A stretch of DNA of 64,000 nucleotides, from contig NZ_JBHFEI010000003.1 in NCBI RefSeq assembly GCF_041928815.1, positions 372,001 through 436,000 of the forward strand, given 5' to 3'. How positions within the stretch are numbered: the first letter of the stretch is position 1; every line of letters starts with the position of its first letter. Source of the DNA: JBHFEI01 sp041928815 (GTDB taxonomy: Bacteria > Pseudomonadota > Alphaproteobacteria > Rhizobiales > Rhizobiaceae). The notes beneath the pieces are model-generated. The model did not search any database and was not told the DNA's origin. It saw only the letters and a program-made list of their open reading frames with translations. Both the position numbers and the translations under genes were made by a program. Positions 25,830 through 34,821 of this stretch are shown piece by piece.

Positions 25830-27884
25830 ATGACGACGACCGCAGCGGGCAGCATGCGAACACTCTCCGTCGGCCAGCGGCTGACGACGCTCGGTATGGC
25901 CGCTTTCGTCGGCGTCGGCGCGATCCTCGGCGTCGGCTGGTACCAGAGTGCAGCCCTGAACGGCGCTCTCGCCCGTTCGATCGACGCGCAAAACGCGATC
26001 ACGACGATCGGCAACATGCATTCCGCCAACAAGGAACTGGTCCTGGTGGCGATGGACACGATCATCGATCGCGAGGAGCGGGCGATCCAGCCCCAGCGCC
26101 AGGCGTCGATCGCGACGTCTTTCGCCGTCCTCAACGACAATCTCGCTGCGGCAAAGGCACTCGCGACACAGGTCGGCAAGCCGGAACTGACGGCGCGCTT
26201 CGATGCCGATCTCGCCGCGCTTTCGAAGGCGATCACCGTCGACCTGAAAACCATGGTGGAGACAGGCGCCGCGCCGGAGGCCTATGCCGCGCTGGACGAC
26301 GCCATCGATGGCGGCGGCGACCGCATCGGCACGTCGCTCGATGCGCTGCAGGGCGAGGCTCGTGCGCTCGCCGAGGCCCGGATCGCCGAGGCGCGGGCCG
26401 CCTCCGCCGCGTCGCTCGCCTACCAGATCGGCCTCGGCCTTGCCGTCATGGTAGGGCTGATGGGATTGATCGTCTACCACGGCAACGTGCTGCGCCGGGG
26501 CATCTACGGCCTGCGCGACAGCATGCAGCATATTCTCGCCGGTCGTCTCGCCACCGCCGTCCCCTCGACCGGCCGCGCCGACGAAATCGGCGAGATGGCC
26601 CGTTCGATCGAACAGTTCCGCCTTGCCGCGATCGATAAGCAGGAGATGGAACAGGCCACGGCCACCGCGCGCGCGGCAAGCGACGCCGAGCGGGCGGCGC
26701 GCGAGGCCCTGCGCAGCACCGAGACCCGCCATATCGAGGCCGCCGTCGATGCGCTTGGACGCGGATTGAACCGGCTTTCCGAGGGCGACCTCTCCGACAT
26801 GCTGCGCGAACCCTTCCACGGCGATCTCGACCGGCTGCGCGGCGACTTCAACCAGACCGTCGAGCGCCTGCAGGACGTGATGGCGCAGGTCAAGGAAAAC
26901 ACCGCCTCGATCCAGTCGAACAGCCAGCAGATGCGCAGCGCCGCCGACGACCTCGCCCGGCGGACGGAACAACAGGCGGCCTCGCTGGAGGAGACCTCCG
27001 CGGCGCTGGCCCAGATCACCGGCACCGTGCGCAGTTCGACCGCGCTTGCGGAAGAAGCGAGCCGCATGGTCGACGAGACGCGGACGAACGCCGAGGAATC
27101 CGGCCGCATCGTCGGCGAGGCGGTGGCCGCGATGGCGCGCATCGAAGGGGCGTCCTTGGAGATCGGCAAGATCATCAACGTCATCGACGAGATCGCCTTC
27201 CAGACGAACCTGCTGGCGCTCAATGCCGGCGTCGAGGCGGCACGGGCGGGCGAGGCCGGCAAGGGTTTCGCCGTCGTCGCCCAGGAGGTGCGCGAACTCG
27301 CCCAGCGCGCCGCCGGCGCCGCCAAGGACATCAAGGCGCTCGTGACCCGCTCCGGCACCGAGGTCGGCAACGGCGTCCGGCTCGTCCAGGCGACGGGCGA
27401 CGCGCTCGGGCGCATCGGCACCGACGTGTCGCGCATCAACGCCCATATGAAGTCAATCGTGATGGCCGCGCGCGAGCAGCAGACCGGGCTTGGCGAGATC
27501 AATGCCGCGGTCGGCCAGCTCGACCAGACGACGCAGCAGAACGCCGCGATGGTCGAGGAAACCAACGCGGCAAGCCACACGTTGGCGCAGGATGCCGAGG
27601 GTCTCGGCCGCATCGTCGGCCAGTTCCATCTGAGCGGCCAGGCGCAACCGGCCTCCCACCAGCCCTACCGTCAAGCCCCGGACCAGCCGGCGCCGGTAGG
27701 GATGCCGGCCATGCGCGCCGCCGCGCCGCGTTCGTCGCTGGCGCCCAAGGCCGCCTCGACGGCCAGCCGGCCGCGCTCCTCTCCTGCCAAGGCCCTGATC
27801 GGCCGTGTCGCAGGCGCCTTCGGCAATTCTCCGGCCTCGTCCGCCGCTTCGGCGAGTTCCGCAGACAACTGGGAAGAGTTCTGA
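25830..27884 (+). CDS. Methyl-accepting chemotaxis protein with NWEEF tail
   Basis: Transmembrane chemoreceptor, about 684 residues from ATG 25830 (MTTTAAGSMRTL); GTG 25809 and ATG 25854 are alternatives. Order: first membrane segment (about 20-40), a periplasmic helical sensor region (to about 190), second membrane segment (about 193-215), HAMP, and the cytoplasmic coiled-coil with the highly conserved tip IDEIAFQTNLLALNAGVEAA and GKGFAVVAQEVRELAQRAA. The C-terminus ends in NWEEF, close to the NWETF pentapeptide that tethers CheR and CheB on E. coli Tar/Tsr. A cheW-type gene follows after two bases. The ligand is unknown. Confidence 0.93.
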   Translation: MTTTAAGSMRTLSVGQRLTTLGMAAFVGVGAILGVGWYQSAALNGALARSIDAQNAITTIGNMHSANKELVLVAMDTIIDREERAIQPQRQASIATSFAVLNDNLAAAKALATQVGKPELTARFDADLAALSKAITVDLKTMVETGAAPEAYAALDDAIDGGGDRIGTSLDALQGEARALAEARIAEARAASAASLAYQIGLGLAVMVGLMGLIVYHGNVLRRGIYGLRDSMQHILAGRLATAVPSTGRADEIGEMARSIEQFRLAAIDKQEMEQATATARAASDAERAAREALRSTETRHIEAAVDALGRGLNRLSEGDLSDMLREPFHGDLDRLRGDFNQTVERLQDVMAQVKENTASIQSNSQQMRSAADDLARRTEQQAASLEETSAALAQITGTVRSSTALAEEASRMVDETRTNAEESGRIVGEAVAAMARIEGASLEIGKIINVIDEIAFQTNLLALNAGVEAARAGEAGKGFAVVAQEVRELAQRAAGAAKDIKALVTRSGTEVGNGVRLVQATGDALGRIGTDVSRINAHMKSIVMAAREQQTGLGEINAAVGQLDQTTQQNAAMVEETNAASHTLAQDAEGLGRIVGQFHLSGQAQPASHQPYRQAPDQPAPVGMPAMRAAAPRSSLAPKAASTASRPRSSPAKALIGRVAGAFGNSPASSAASASSADNWEEF

Positions 27885-27886
27885 TC

Positions 27887-28354
27887 ATGTCCAACGCGCT
27901 CAAGCAGTCCGGTGCCTCCTATCTGGAGATCGTCTCCTTCCATCTCGGCGACCAGGAATTCTGCATCGACATCATGGCGATCCGCGAAATCCGCGGCTGG
28001 GCGCCGGTGACGCCGATGCCGCACACGCCGCCCTACGTGCTCGGCCTGATCAACCTGCGCGGCGCCGTGATCCCGGTCATCGACATGGCCTGCCGGCTCG
28101 GGATGAAGATGACGGAGCCTTCCGAGCGCGCCGCGATCATCGTCACGGACATCGCCGGCAAGCTGGTCGGCCTTCTGGTCGAGCAGGTCTCCGACATGAT
28201 GACCATCCGCGCGGAGGACCTGCAGCCGGCGCCGGAGATCATTCCCGAGGCGCAGCGCGCCTTCTGCCGCGGTATCGTGGCGCTGGAAAAGTCGATGGTC
28301 TGCTTCCTGAACCTCGACACCGTCATCGCCGACCGGCTTGCCAACGCCGCCTGA
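27887..28354 (+). CDS. CheW-type chemotaxis coupling protein
   Basis: Single-domain scaffold that links chemoreceptors to the kinase CheA. It has 155 residues, with the CheW core visible as VSFHLGDQEFCIDIMAIREI, VLGLINLRGAVIPVIDMACR and GLLVEQVSDMM. It begins two bases after the chemoreceptor stop, so both are made from one message and presumably act together. No cheA, cheR, cheB or cheY lies in the window; the kinase must be supplied from elsewhere. Confidence 0.92.
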   Translation: MSNALKQSGASYLEIVSFHLGDQEFCIDIMAIREIRGWAPVTPMPHTPPYVLGLINLRGAVIPVIDMACRLGMKMTEPSERAAIIVTDIAGKLVGLLVEQVSDMMTIRAEDLQPAPEIIPEAQRAFCRGIVALEKSMVCFLNLDTVIADRLANAA

Positions 28355-28435
28355 CGGCGCGCGCCGCAGGGCCTTGCGCCGCGCTTTGCCTCCGTGCTCA
28401 ATGGGGTCATCGCATGGGCAAGGGAGACTGCCGTG

Positions 28436-29062
28436 GTGAAATGCCTGCTTCTCGTCGATATCCAGAGAGGGTTCTGCCCCGGCGGCAACCTGCCGGTGCC
28501 CGATGGCGATGCGGTGGTTCCGGTCGCCAACAGGCTGATCGCCGAGGGAGGCTACGACCTTGTCGTCGCCTCGCAGGACTGGCACCCGCAAGGCCACGGC
28601 AGCTTCGCCTCCAGCCATCCCGGGAAACGCCCCTTCGACATGGGCGAACTCGGCGGCAAGCCGCAGATGATGTGGCCGGACCATTGCGTCCAAGGCACCG
28701 AGGACGCCGCGTTCCACCCGGATCTCGACCTGCGGAGCGTCGATCTCGTCCAGCGCAAGGGCATCGATGCCGCCGTCGACAGCTACTCCGCCTTCCGCGA
28801 CAATGACCGGGCCGCGCTGACCGGGCTCGACGCCGTGCTTCGGGACAGGGGCGTGACGGTGCTCGACATCTGCGGGCTCGCGACCGACTACTGCGTCAAG
28901 TTCTCCGCTCTCGACGCCGTCGCCATGCTGGACGGGGTCGCCGTGCGCTTCGTCGAGGATGCGAGCCGCGGCATCGACCCGGCCGGCGTCGCGGCGGCGG
29001 TCGAGGAGATGCGGGCGGCCGGGATCGCCATCGTCACCGCATCGGACGTCATCGGCGGCTGA
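28436..29062 (+). CDS. pncA: Nicotinamidase (PncA type)
   Basis: Hydrolyses nicotinamide to nicotinate for NAD salvage; also the activator of pyrazinamide in relatives. Start GTG 28436 (VKCLLLVDIQRGF) or the adjacent GTG 28433, both after AGGGAG at 28421-28426. 208 residues. Isochorismatase-like fold with catalytic Asp8 in LVDIQRGF, the metal site DWHPQGHGSFAS, and nucleophile C153 in GLATDYCVKF. It stands alone, 81 bases after the cheW gene. Confidence 0.92.
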   Translation: MKCLLLVDIQRGFCPGGNLPVPDGDAVVPVANRLIAEGGYDLVVASQDWHPQGHGSFASSHPGKRPFDMGELGGKPQMMWPDHCVQGTEDAAFHPDLDLRSVDLVQRKGIDAAVDSYSAFRDNDRAALTGLDAVLRDRGVTVLDICGLATDYCVKFSALDAVAMLDGVAVRFVEDASRGIDPAGVAAAVEEMRAAGIAIVTASDVIGG

Positions 29063-29272
29063 CCGTCCGATCGGCGGGACCTTTCGCGGCACACGGCCGG
29101 GCAGGCGGATCGCACGGGCGACAGACCGAAAAGTTTCATTCGCCGGCACATGTTTTCGCTCAACACAGTGTGATGAGCGGCGCAGGCGCGGCATGAAACC
29201 ATACCGGTTGTCGGGCGTTTCATGGACGGGTCAAGACAAACGAACCCAATGGAACCAGAACAGGAGAATATC

Positions 29273-29569
29273 ATGTCCAAGTTCATCAAGCTCGCCGCCG
29301 CCGCCGCGCTGTTTTCGTCCGCCGCCCTCGGTGGCGCCTTTGCCCAGGGTGCGAATGCCGACGGCTATCAGCCGGGCGACGGCGACTTCTACATCGGCGC
29401 GACGCCCCCGTCCTCGACCGGCCCGGACGGCACGCTCGTCGATCCGAACAACACCGGCAGCGTCCGTTCCAACTCGATGGGCATGAGCAGCGGCAGCCAG
29501 GCACAGCCGCAGGCCCCGATCGCCGGCGACATGGAGTACTACGAAGGGACGTCCCCGACCAACCAGTAA
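29273..29569 (+). CDS. Small exported protein, paralogue 1 of a tandem pair
   Basis: A 98-residue secreted or periplasmic protein of unknown function. Start ATG 29273, with AGGAGA at 29262-29267; the frame is open to 29222 but the signal peptide begins at 29273. Signal peptide with likely cleavage after AFA (residue 24). The mature part is about 74 residues, acidic, with no cysteines, and carries QPGDGDFYIG at 33-42, LVDPNNTGSV at 55-64 and GDMEYYEG at 85-92. These blocks recur in the same order in the next gene. A strong terminator follows, so it is a separate transcript. Confidence 0.8.
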   Translation: MSKFIKLAAAAALFSSAALGGAFAQGANADGYQPGDGDFYIGATPPSSTGPDGTLVDPNNTGSVRSNSMGMSSGSQAQPQAPIAGDMEYYEGTSPTNQ

Positions 29570-29595
29570 TACCGGGCGGGATCAACCACCGGCTC

Positions 29596-29636
29596 AAAGC
29601 CCCGGCATCACATGATGCCGGGGCTTTGTCGTTTTT
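29596..29636 (+). terminator. Terminator between the two small exported-protein genes
   Basis: A perfect 15-base stem (29596-29610 with 29613-29627) followed by GTCGTTTTT, starting 26 bases after the first gene's stop. Confidence 0.88.
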
Positions 29637-29806
29637 GATCGGTAAGTTCCGGCATGCCGCAGTGTATCGTTGCAGATTAATTTTCGGATAGAAGCGAATC
29701 CCGCTGGAACCATACGCTCTTTTTCTCGTTATTCCTGCAGGTCAGGCGCTGACTTAAAGAATTACAGACAGTTGAACTCAAACCCTTCCCTTCAAGGAGA
29801 GAGACA

Positions 29807-30094
29807 ATGCAGAAGAAACTTTCGATCCTCGCCGCTGCCGCCCTGTTCTCGTCGGTCGCCCTCGGCGGTGCCGTGGCACAGAGCACGTTTGAGCCCGGCG
29901 ACGGCGACTACTTCAACGGCACGACGGCTCCGGAGGCCACCGAACAGGTCACGCCCGCGCCGCAGACCGGTGAAGCCATCGTCCTGCCGAAGGTCGACCA
30001 GAACGCCACCGGCAGCATCGCCGACGACAAGACCGCTCCGGCCGCCCCGGGCGACGGTGACTACTACGAAGGTGCGAACCCCGAGCAGAAGTAA
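29807..30094 (+). CDS. Small exported protein, paralogue 2 of a tandem pair
   Basis: A 95-residue exported protein related to the gene before it. Start ATG 29807, with AAGGAGAGAG just upstream (an unusually strong ribosome binding site). Signal peptide with likely cleavage after AVA (residue 24); its core AAAALFSS and LGGA match the first copy. Then EPGDGDYFNG at 29-38, VDQNATGSIADD from 63, and PGDGDYYEG at 81-89 near the C-terminus. No domain that I recognise. It has its own leader and terminator. Function unknown; strong translation signals suggest an abundant envelope protein. Confidence 0.8.
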   Translation: MQKKLSILAAAALFSSVALGGAVAQSTFEPGDGDYFNGTTAPEATEQVTPAPQTGEAIVLPKVDQNATGSIADDKTAPAAPGDGDYYEGANPEQK

Positions 30095-30114
30095 CGCATA
30101 CGGATGGAATGCAG

Positions 30115-30150
30115 GGGAAAGGGTCGGCGGTTGCCGGCCCCTTTTCCGTT
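30115..30150 (+). terminator. Terminator after the second small exported-protein gene
   Basis: An imperfect stem (30115-30128 with 30133-30147) with one bulge, loop GGTT, followed by GTTT; begins 21 bases after the stop. Confidence 0.6.
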
Positions 30151-30168
30151 TGAGTGCGAATGATCGCG

Positions 30169-30657
30169 TCAGGGCTTCTTGACGCTCCAGGTCACCGTCT
30201 GGCCGTAGAGCGGAACCGTCGACAGCGACATCTTGGCCGATCCCTCCGTCAGCTCGCGGGAATGGGCGAGATAGATCAGCGTGTCGTTCTTCTTGTCGTA
30301 GATCCGCGTCACGACGAGGCTCTTGAAGATCAGCGACAGGCCGGAGCGGAACACGTCCTCGCCGCCTTTCGACAGGTCGATCTCGCCGATGGTGATCGGG
30401 CCGGTCTGCCGGCAGGCGATCGAATTGTTCGAGGGGTCCTCGAACCAGTTGCCGTTCTTCAACCGGTCGATGACGCCGCGGTCGAAATAGGTCACGTGGC
30501 AGGTGACGCCCGACACCTTCGGGTCGCTGACCGCGTCCACCTTGATGTCGTTGCCGATCCAGTCGACGCCGACCTCTCCGACCGTCTCCGCGCCCGCTAT
30601 TCCGGCGGACATCATCATCGCAAGGCTCGCACAGGCAAGCAGGCTTCGCCGCATCAT
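30169..30657 (-). CDS. CreA family exported protein
   Basis: A 162-residue exported protein of the CreA family, widespread and without a settled function. Start ATG 30657 (MMRRSLLACASLA), preceded by GGAGGGA. Signal peptide with cleavage expected after AGA or GAE (around residue 23). Family features: VGEVGVDWIGNDIKVDAV at the start of the mature protein, GVTCHVTYFDRG, and IACRQTGPI, giving two conserved cysteines that could form a disulfide. The E. coli name derives from its position beside creBC; no such regulator is here. Confidence 0.87.
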   Translation of the reverse strand: MMRRSLLACASLAMMMSAGIAGAETVGEVGVDWIGNDIKVDAVSDPKVSGVTCHVTYFDRGVIDRLKNGNWFEDPSNNSIACRQTGPITIGEIDLSKGGEDVFRSGLSLIFKSLVVTRIYDKKNDTLIYLAHSRELTEGSAKMSLSTVPLYGQTVTWSVKKP

Positions 30658-30890
30658 CGTCAGTCCCTCCGTTTGTACCCTTGGGAGATAGGACACGGGG
30701 CAGCGTTTTCACAGGGTCGTGATCGCGGCGACCGATTCGGGGGACGGCGCATCCGACGGGCACCTCCGCCATGGCGTCCTTGCCTGGTCCCGGGGCCCCG
30801 CATGGCGGATTGTCAACCGGAGAGGCCTGACGTTGCTTGCCTTTTGTGTCCCCGGGACAGCCGGGCTCCCCTTGTCCCGAAGACCCGCGC

Positions 30891-33347
30891 TCAGATCCTT
30901 TCGACGAAACCGTCCAGAACGCGCTTCTCGCCGGCACGATCGAAGGCGATGGTCAGCTTGTTGCCCTCGATCGAGACCACATTGCCGTTGCCGAACTTGA
31001 CGTGGAAGACACGGTCGCCCTTGGAAAAGCGCGAGGGCTCGGCGGCGGTCGATTTCGCCACCAGTTCCCCCTCGATCTGCCGGGCGCGCGGACCGCTTTC
31101 GCCATAACCGATGCGTTCGATCGCGTGGCCGGAGCGGTTGCCCCAGTTGTCGCGCGTCGCCTCCGTCCGGTTCGCCTGCGCCCGTTTCCAGCCCGGCGTC
31201 GCATAGCTGTTGCCGAAGGGTTCCGCGCGGTCGAAGCGCGACTGGCCGTAGGCGGCACGGCCGTAGCCTCCGTAGGATTGCTCGGCCTCGGCCACCTCGA
31301 CATGGTCCGGCGGCAGCTCGTCGAGGAAGCGCGAGGGCAGCGTGGACTGCCAGAGGCCGTGGATACGCCGGTTCGACACGAACCAGATGTGGCAGCGCCG
31401 CTTCGCGCGGGTCAGCCCGACATAGGCAAGGCGCCGCTCCTCCTCCAGGCCGGCCCTGCCGCCTTCGTCGAGCGAGCGCTGGTGCGGGAAAAGACCTTCC
31501 TCCCAGCCCGGAAGGAACACCGTCTCGAATTCGAGCCCCTTGGCCGAATGCAGTGTCATGATGCTGACGGCGTCGAGGTTTTCGTTCTGCTCGGCATCCA
31601 TCACCAGCGCGACATGCTCGAGGAAGCTGCGCATCGATTCGAAGGCTTCCATCGAGCGGATCAGTTCCTTGAGGTTTTCGAGCCGACCGGGCGCTTCCGC
31701 CGACTTGTCGTTCTGCCACATCGCGGTGTAGCCGCTCTCGTCGAGGATCTTTTCGGCAAGTTCGGTATGGGGCGTCGTCTCGAGCAGCCCCTGCCAGCGC
31801 TTGACGTCGGCGACGACGTCGAACAGCGCCTTTCGCGCGCGCGGTTTCAGTTCCTCCGTCTCGATGATGTCCTCGGCGGCGCGCAGCATCGGCAGGTCGC
31901 GCGCCCGGGCATAGTCGTGCAGGGCCCGAACCGTCGTGTCGCCGAGGCCGCGCTTCGGCGTGTTGACGATCCGCTCGAAGGCGAGGTCGTCGGCGCCCTG
32001 GGCGACCAGGCGGAAATAGGCGAGCGCATCGCGGATCTCCATCCGCTCGTAAAAGCGCGGGCCGCCGATCACGCGGTAGTTGAGGCCGAGCGTGACGAAA
32101 CGATCTTCGAATTCGCGCATCTGGAAGGAGGCGCGCACCAGGATCGCCATGTCGTTCAGCGCGTGCGTCTTCAACTGGAGCTGCTCGATCTCCTCGCCGA
32201 CCGCGCGCGCCTCCTCTTCCGAATCCCAGGCGGCATGCACCTTCACCTTCGGATCCTCGGGATCGCGCCGGTCGGTGAAGAGCGTCTTGCCGAGCCGCCC
32301 CTCGTTATGGGCGATCAGATGGCCGGCGGCGCCGAGGATATGGCCGGTCGAGCGGTAGTTGCGTTCGAGCTTGACGACCTTGGCGCCGGGAAAATCCTTC
32401 TCGAAGCGCAGGATGTTGTCGACCTCCGCGCCGCGCCAGCCGTAGATCGACTGGTCGTCGTCGCCGACGCAGCAGAGATTGACCGGTCCCTCGTCGCGCG
32501 TGCGCTGGGCGATCAGCCTCAGCCAGAGATACTGCGCGGTGTTGGTGTCCTGGTACTCGTCGACGAGGATGTAGCGGAAACGCTTGTGATAGTCGCGCAG
32601 AAGGTCCGCATGGGCGCGGAAGATGCGGATCGGATGCATCAGCAGGTCGCCGAAGTCGCAGGCGTTCAGCGTCAGGAGCCGCGCCTGGTAGGCATGGTAG
32701 AGCGCGCGGCCCTTGCCGTTGGCGAAGGCGCGGGCGTCGCCCTCCGGAATGTCGGCGGGGCCGAGCCCCTTGTTCTTCCAGCCGTCGATCATCTGGGCGA
32801 AGGTTTTGGCTGGCCAGCGCTTGTCGTCGATGCCGTCGGCCTGGAGCACCTGCTTGATCAGGCGGATGACGTCGTCGGTGTCGAGGATGGTGAAATCGGA
32901 GCGCAGCCCGGCGAGTTCCGCATGCCGGCGTAGGAGCTTAACGCCGATCGAGTGGAAGGTGCCGAGCCAGGGCATGCCCTCGACCGCGCCGCCGGCGAGC
33001 ACGCCGATGCGCTCGCGCATCTCGCGCGCCGCCTTGTTGGTGAAGGTGACGGCGAGGATCTGCGAGGGATAGGCGCGGCCGGTCGCGAGGATATGGGCGA
33101 TGCGCGTCGTCAGCACCCGCGTCTTGCCGGTGCCGGCGCCGGCGAGCACGAGGACGGGGCCTTCCAGCGTCTCGACCGCGTCGGTCTGTTCCGGATTGAG
33201 CCCGGCGAGATAGGCGCCGCTGTCGGGCTGGCGCGAGCGGTCGCGCGCGGCCAGCGCCCGGGCGGCAAGGCCGCTCGGCCCGGCAGCCGCGGGGCGCTGC
33301 GGCGGTTCCTCGTCGAAGAACGGAATGTCGTCGTAACCACTCTGCAT
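30891..33347 (-). CDS. UvrD/PcrA-type superfamily 1 DNA helicase
   Basis: ATP-dependent 3'-5' DNA helicase for excision repair, replication restart or clearing RNA polymerase. Start ATG 33347 (MQSGYDDIPFFDEEPP) gives 818 residues. Helicase motifs in order: LNPEQTDAVE (Q motif), GAGTGKT (Walker A), VDEYQDTN (motif II), GDDDQSIYGWRGA (III), VKLERNYRST (IV), SIMTLHSAKGLEF (V), VGLTRAKRR (VI). The C-terminal GDRVFHVKFGNGNV is the small domain that lets PcrA/UvrD bind RNA polymerase. A second, unrelated small helicase is encoded at 61.5 kb. Confidence 0.94.
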   Translation of the reverse strand: MQSGYDDIPFFDEEPPQRPAAAGPSGLAARALAARDRSRQPDSGAYLAGLNPEQTDAVETLEGPVLVLAGAGTGKTRVLTTRIAHILATGRAYPSQILAVTFTNKAAREMRERIGVLAGGAVEGMPWLGTFHSIGVKLLRRHAELAGLRSDFTILDTDDVIRLIKQVLQADGIDDKRWPAKTFAQMIDGWKNKGLGPADIPEGDARAFANGKGRALYHAYQARLLTLNACDFGDLLMHPIRIFRAHADLLRDYHKRFRYILVDEYQDTNTAQYLWLRLIAQRTRDEGPVNLCCVGDDDQSIYGWRGAEVDNILRFEKDFPGAKVVKLERNYRSTGHILGAAGHLIAHNEGRLGKTLFTDRRDPEDPKVKVHAAWDSEEEARAVGEEIEQLQLKTHALNDMAILVRASFQMREFEDRFVTLGLNYRVIGGPRFYERMEIRDALAYFRLVAQGADDLAFERIVNTPKRGLGDTTVRALHDYARARDLPMLRAAEDIIETEELKPRARKALFDVVADVKRWQGLLETTPHTELAEKILDESGYTAMWQNDKSAEAPGRLENLKELIRSMEAFESMRSFLEHVALVMDAEQNENLDAVSIMTLHSAKGLEFETVFLPGWEEGLFPHQRSLDEGGRAGLEEERRLAYVGLTRAKRRCHIWFVSNRRIHGLWQSTLPSRFLDELPPDHVEVAEAEQSYGGYGRAAYGQSRFDRAEPFGNSYATPGWKRAQANRTEATRDNWGNRSGHAIERIGYGESGPRARQIEGELVAKSTAAEPSRFSKGDRVFHVKFGNGNVVSIEGNKLTIAFDRAGEKRVLDGFVERI

Positions 33348-33630
33348 GCGGCTCAATGTAGTGATTCGGGTCCGAAAGGCCAGAATGGGCGTTCCTCTTT
33401 TATTCTCGGGCATCACGAGGAAGTGTAGCCGCCGTGACATCCGGCCCTCGCGCTGCCCACGTACAAAACGTTGATATTGCGATGCAGCAGCGCGAAAAGC
33501 CGTTTCATTACAATTGTGTCATGATCGGCGACCTTGATTGCCGCGACACTTGCAAAACGGGATACTTGCGCCAATTCCACCGCGCCTGGGCCGGGCGCGG
33601 CCGATGAACAGGGTGAATCTGGAGATCTGA

Positions 33631-34821
33631 ATGCGGTTCGTGCGGCAGCTCATCATCTGTCTGGTCCTTCTTGTGGCAGGGCTCGGCCTGTGGCTGAAAT
33701 TCGTGCCCGGCGCCGGCGCGACGCTCGCCGCGATCGGGGTCTCCCATCCCCTGATCGACGCGATCGCCGCGAAGCCGGCAGGGGAGGCCGCCGCGGGCGC
33801 CGGCGAACGCCGTCAGGGCGGCGGCCAGCGCAGCGTCGTCGTCGAGCCGTCCGGCGTCGCCGTCATCAATGACCGCCTGAACGCGATCGGCAATGGCGAG
33901 GCGATCCGTTCCGTCACCGTGACGCCGTCTGCGACCGGCAATCTCACCGAGGTTCTCGTGCGGTCCGGCGACCGCGTCGAGGAAGGCCAGGTGATCGCCC
34001 GCCTCGACAGCGACGAGCAGACGATCGCGGCCGAACAGGCACGGCTGACGCGCGACAGCGCGCAGGAGAAGGTGACGCGCTACCGCAATCTCGGCTCTGC
34101 CGCCGCCGTGACGGCGGTCGAGGTCCGCGATGCCGAGATCGCCCTTCAGACGGCGGAACTGGCGCTGCGCACGGCCGAACTCGACCTGAAGCGGCGCGAG
34201 GTGATCGCGCCGCTCTCCGGCATCGTCGGCATCATTCCGGTCAATCCCGGCGACTACGTGACGACTTCCACCGCGATCGCGAGCGTCGACGACCGCTCGG
34301 AGATCCTCGTCGATTTCTGGGTGCCGGAGCGCTTCTCCAACAAGATCGCCGTCGGCCAGCCCGTGACCGCGACCGCCATCGCCGAGCCCGGCAAGACGCT
34401 TGCCGGCGCCATCCATGCGATCGACAATCGCGTCGACCAGGCGAGCCGGACGCTGAGGGTCCGCGCCCGCATCGAGAACCCCGAGGATCGCCTGCGCGGC
34501 GGCATGTCGTTCTCGGTCACGATGACGTTCGACGGGGACCGCTATCCCGCCGTCAATCCTCTGGCGATCCAGTGGAGCGCCGACGGTTCCTTCGTCTGGC
34601 GGGTGGTGGACGGCCGCAGCGAGAAGGTTCCGGTGCACATCGTCCAGCGCAATCCGGACAAGGTGCTGGTCGATGCCGGGCTCTCGGAGGGCGACGAGGT
34701 GGTGATGGAAGGCGTGCAGCAGCTGCGCGACGGCGGCGCGGTGCGCATCGCCGGGCGCGACCAGGACAATGGCGCGGCGGCGCGTCCCCAGGGCTTCAAG
34801 GCGGCGGAGGCGACCCCGTGA
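33631..34821 (+). CDS. RND efflux periplasmic adaptor (HlyD/MFP family)
   Basis: Membrane-fusion protein that joins an RND pump to an outer-membrane channel. It has 396 residues, with an N-terminal hydrophobic anchor (about 5-25). Then the split lipoyl domain (SVTVTPSATGNLTEVLVRSG and VIAPLSGIVGII), an alpha-helical hairpin and beta-barrel domains. It is fused translationally to the pump gene by a four-base GTGA overlap. No regulator and no outer-membrane channel gene are adjacent, so a TolC-like protein from elsewhere is presumably used. Confidence 0.92.
   Translation: MRFVRQLIICLVLLVAGLGLWLKFVPGAGATLAAIGVSHPLIDAIAAKPAGEAAAGAGERRQGGGQRSVVVEPSGVAVINDRLNAIGNGEAIRSVTVTPSATGNLTEVLVRSGDRVEEGQVIARLDSDEQTIAAEQARLTRDSAQEKVTRYRNLGSAAAVTAVEVRDAEIALQTAELALRTAELDLKRREVIAPLSGIVGIIPVNPGDYVTTSTAIASVDDRSEILVDFWVPERFSNKIAVGQPVTATAIAEPGKTLAGAIHAIDNRVDQASRTLRVRARIENPEDRLRGGMSFSVTMTFDGDRYPAVNPLAIQWSADGSFVWRVVDGRSEKVPVHIVQRNPDKVLVDAGLSEGDEVVMEGVQQLRDGGAVRIAGRDQDNGAAARPQGFKAAEATP

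Noticed and set aside
30837..32933. Long plus-strand frame antisense to the UvrD-type helicase
   Set aside because: No motifs; the helicase strand has all seven helicase motifs.
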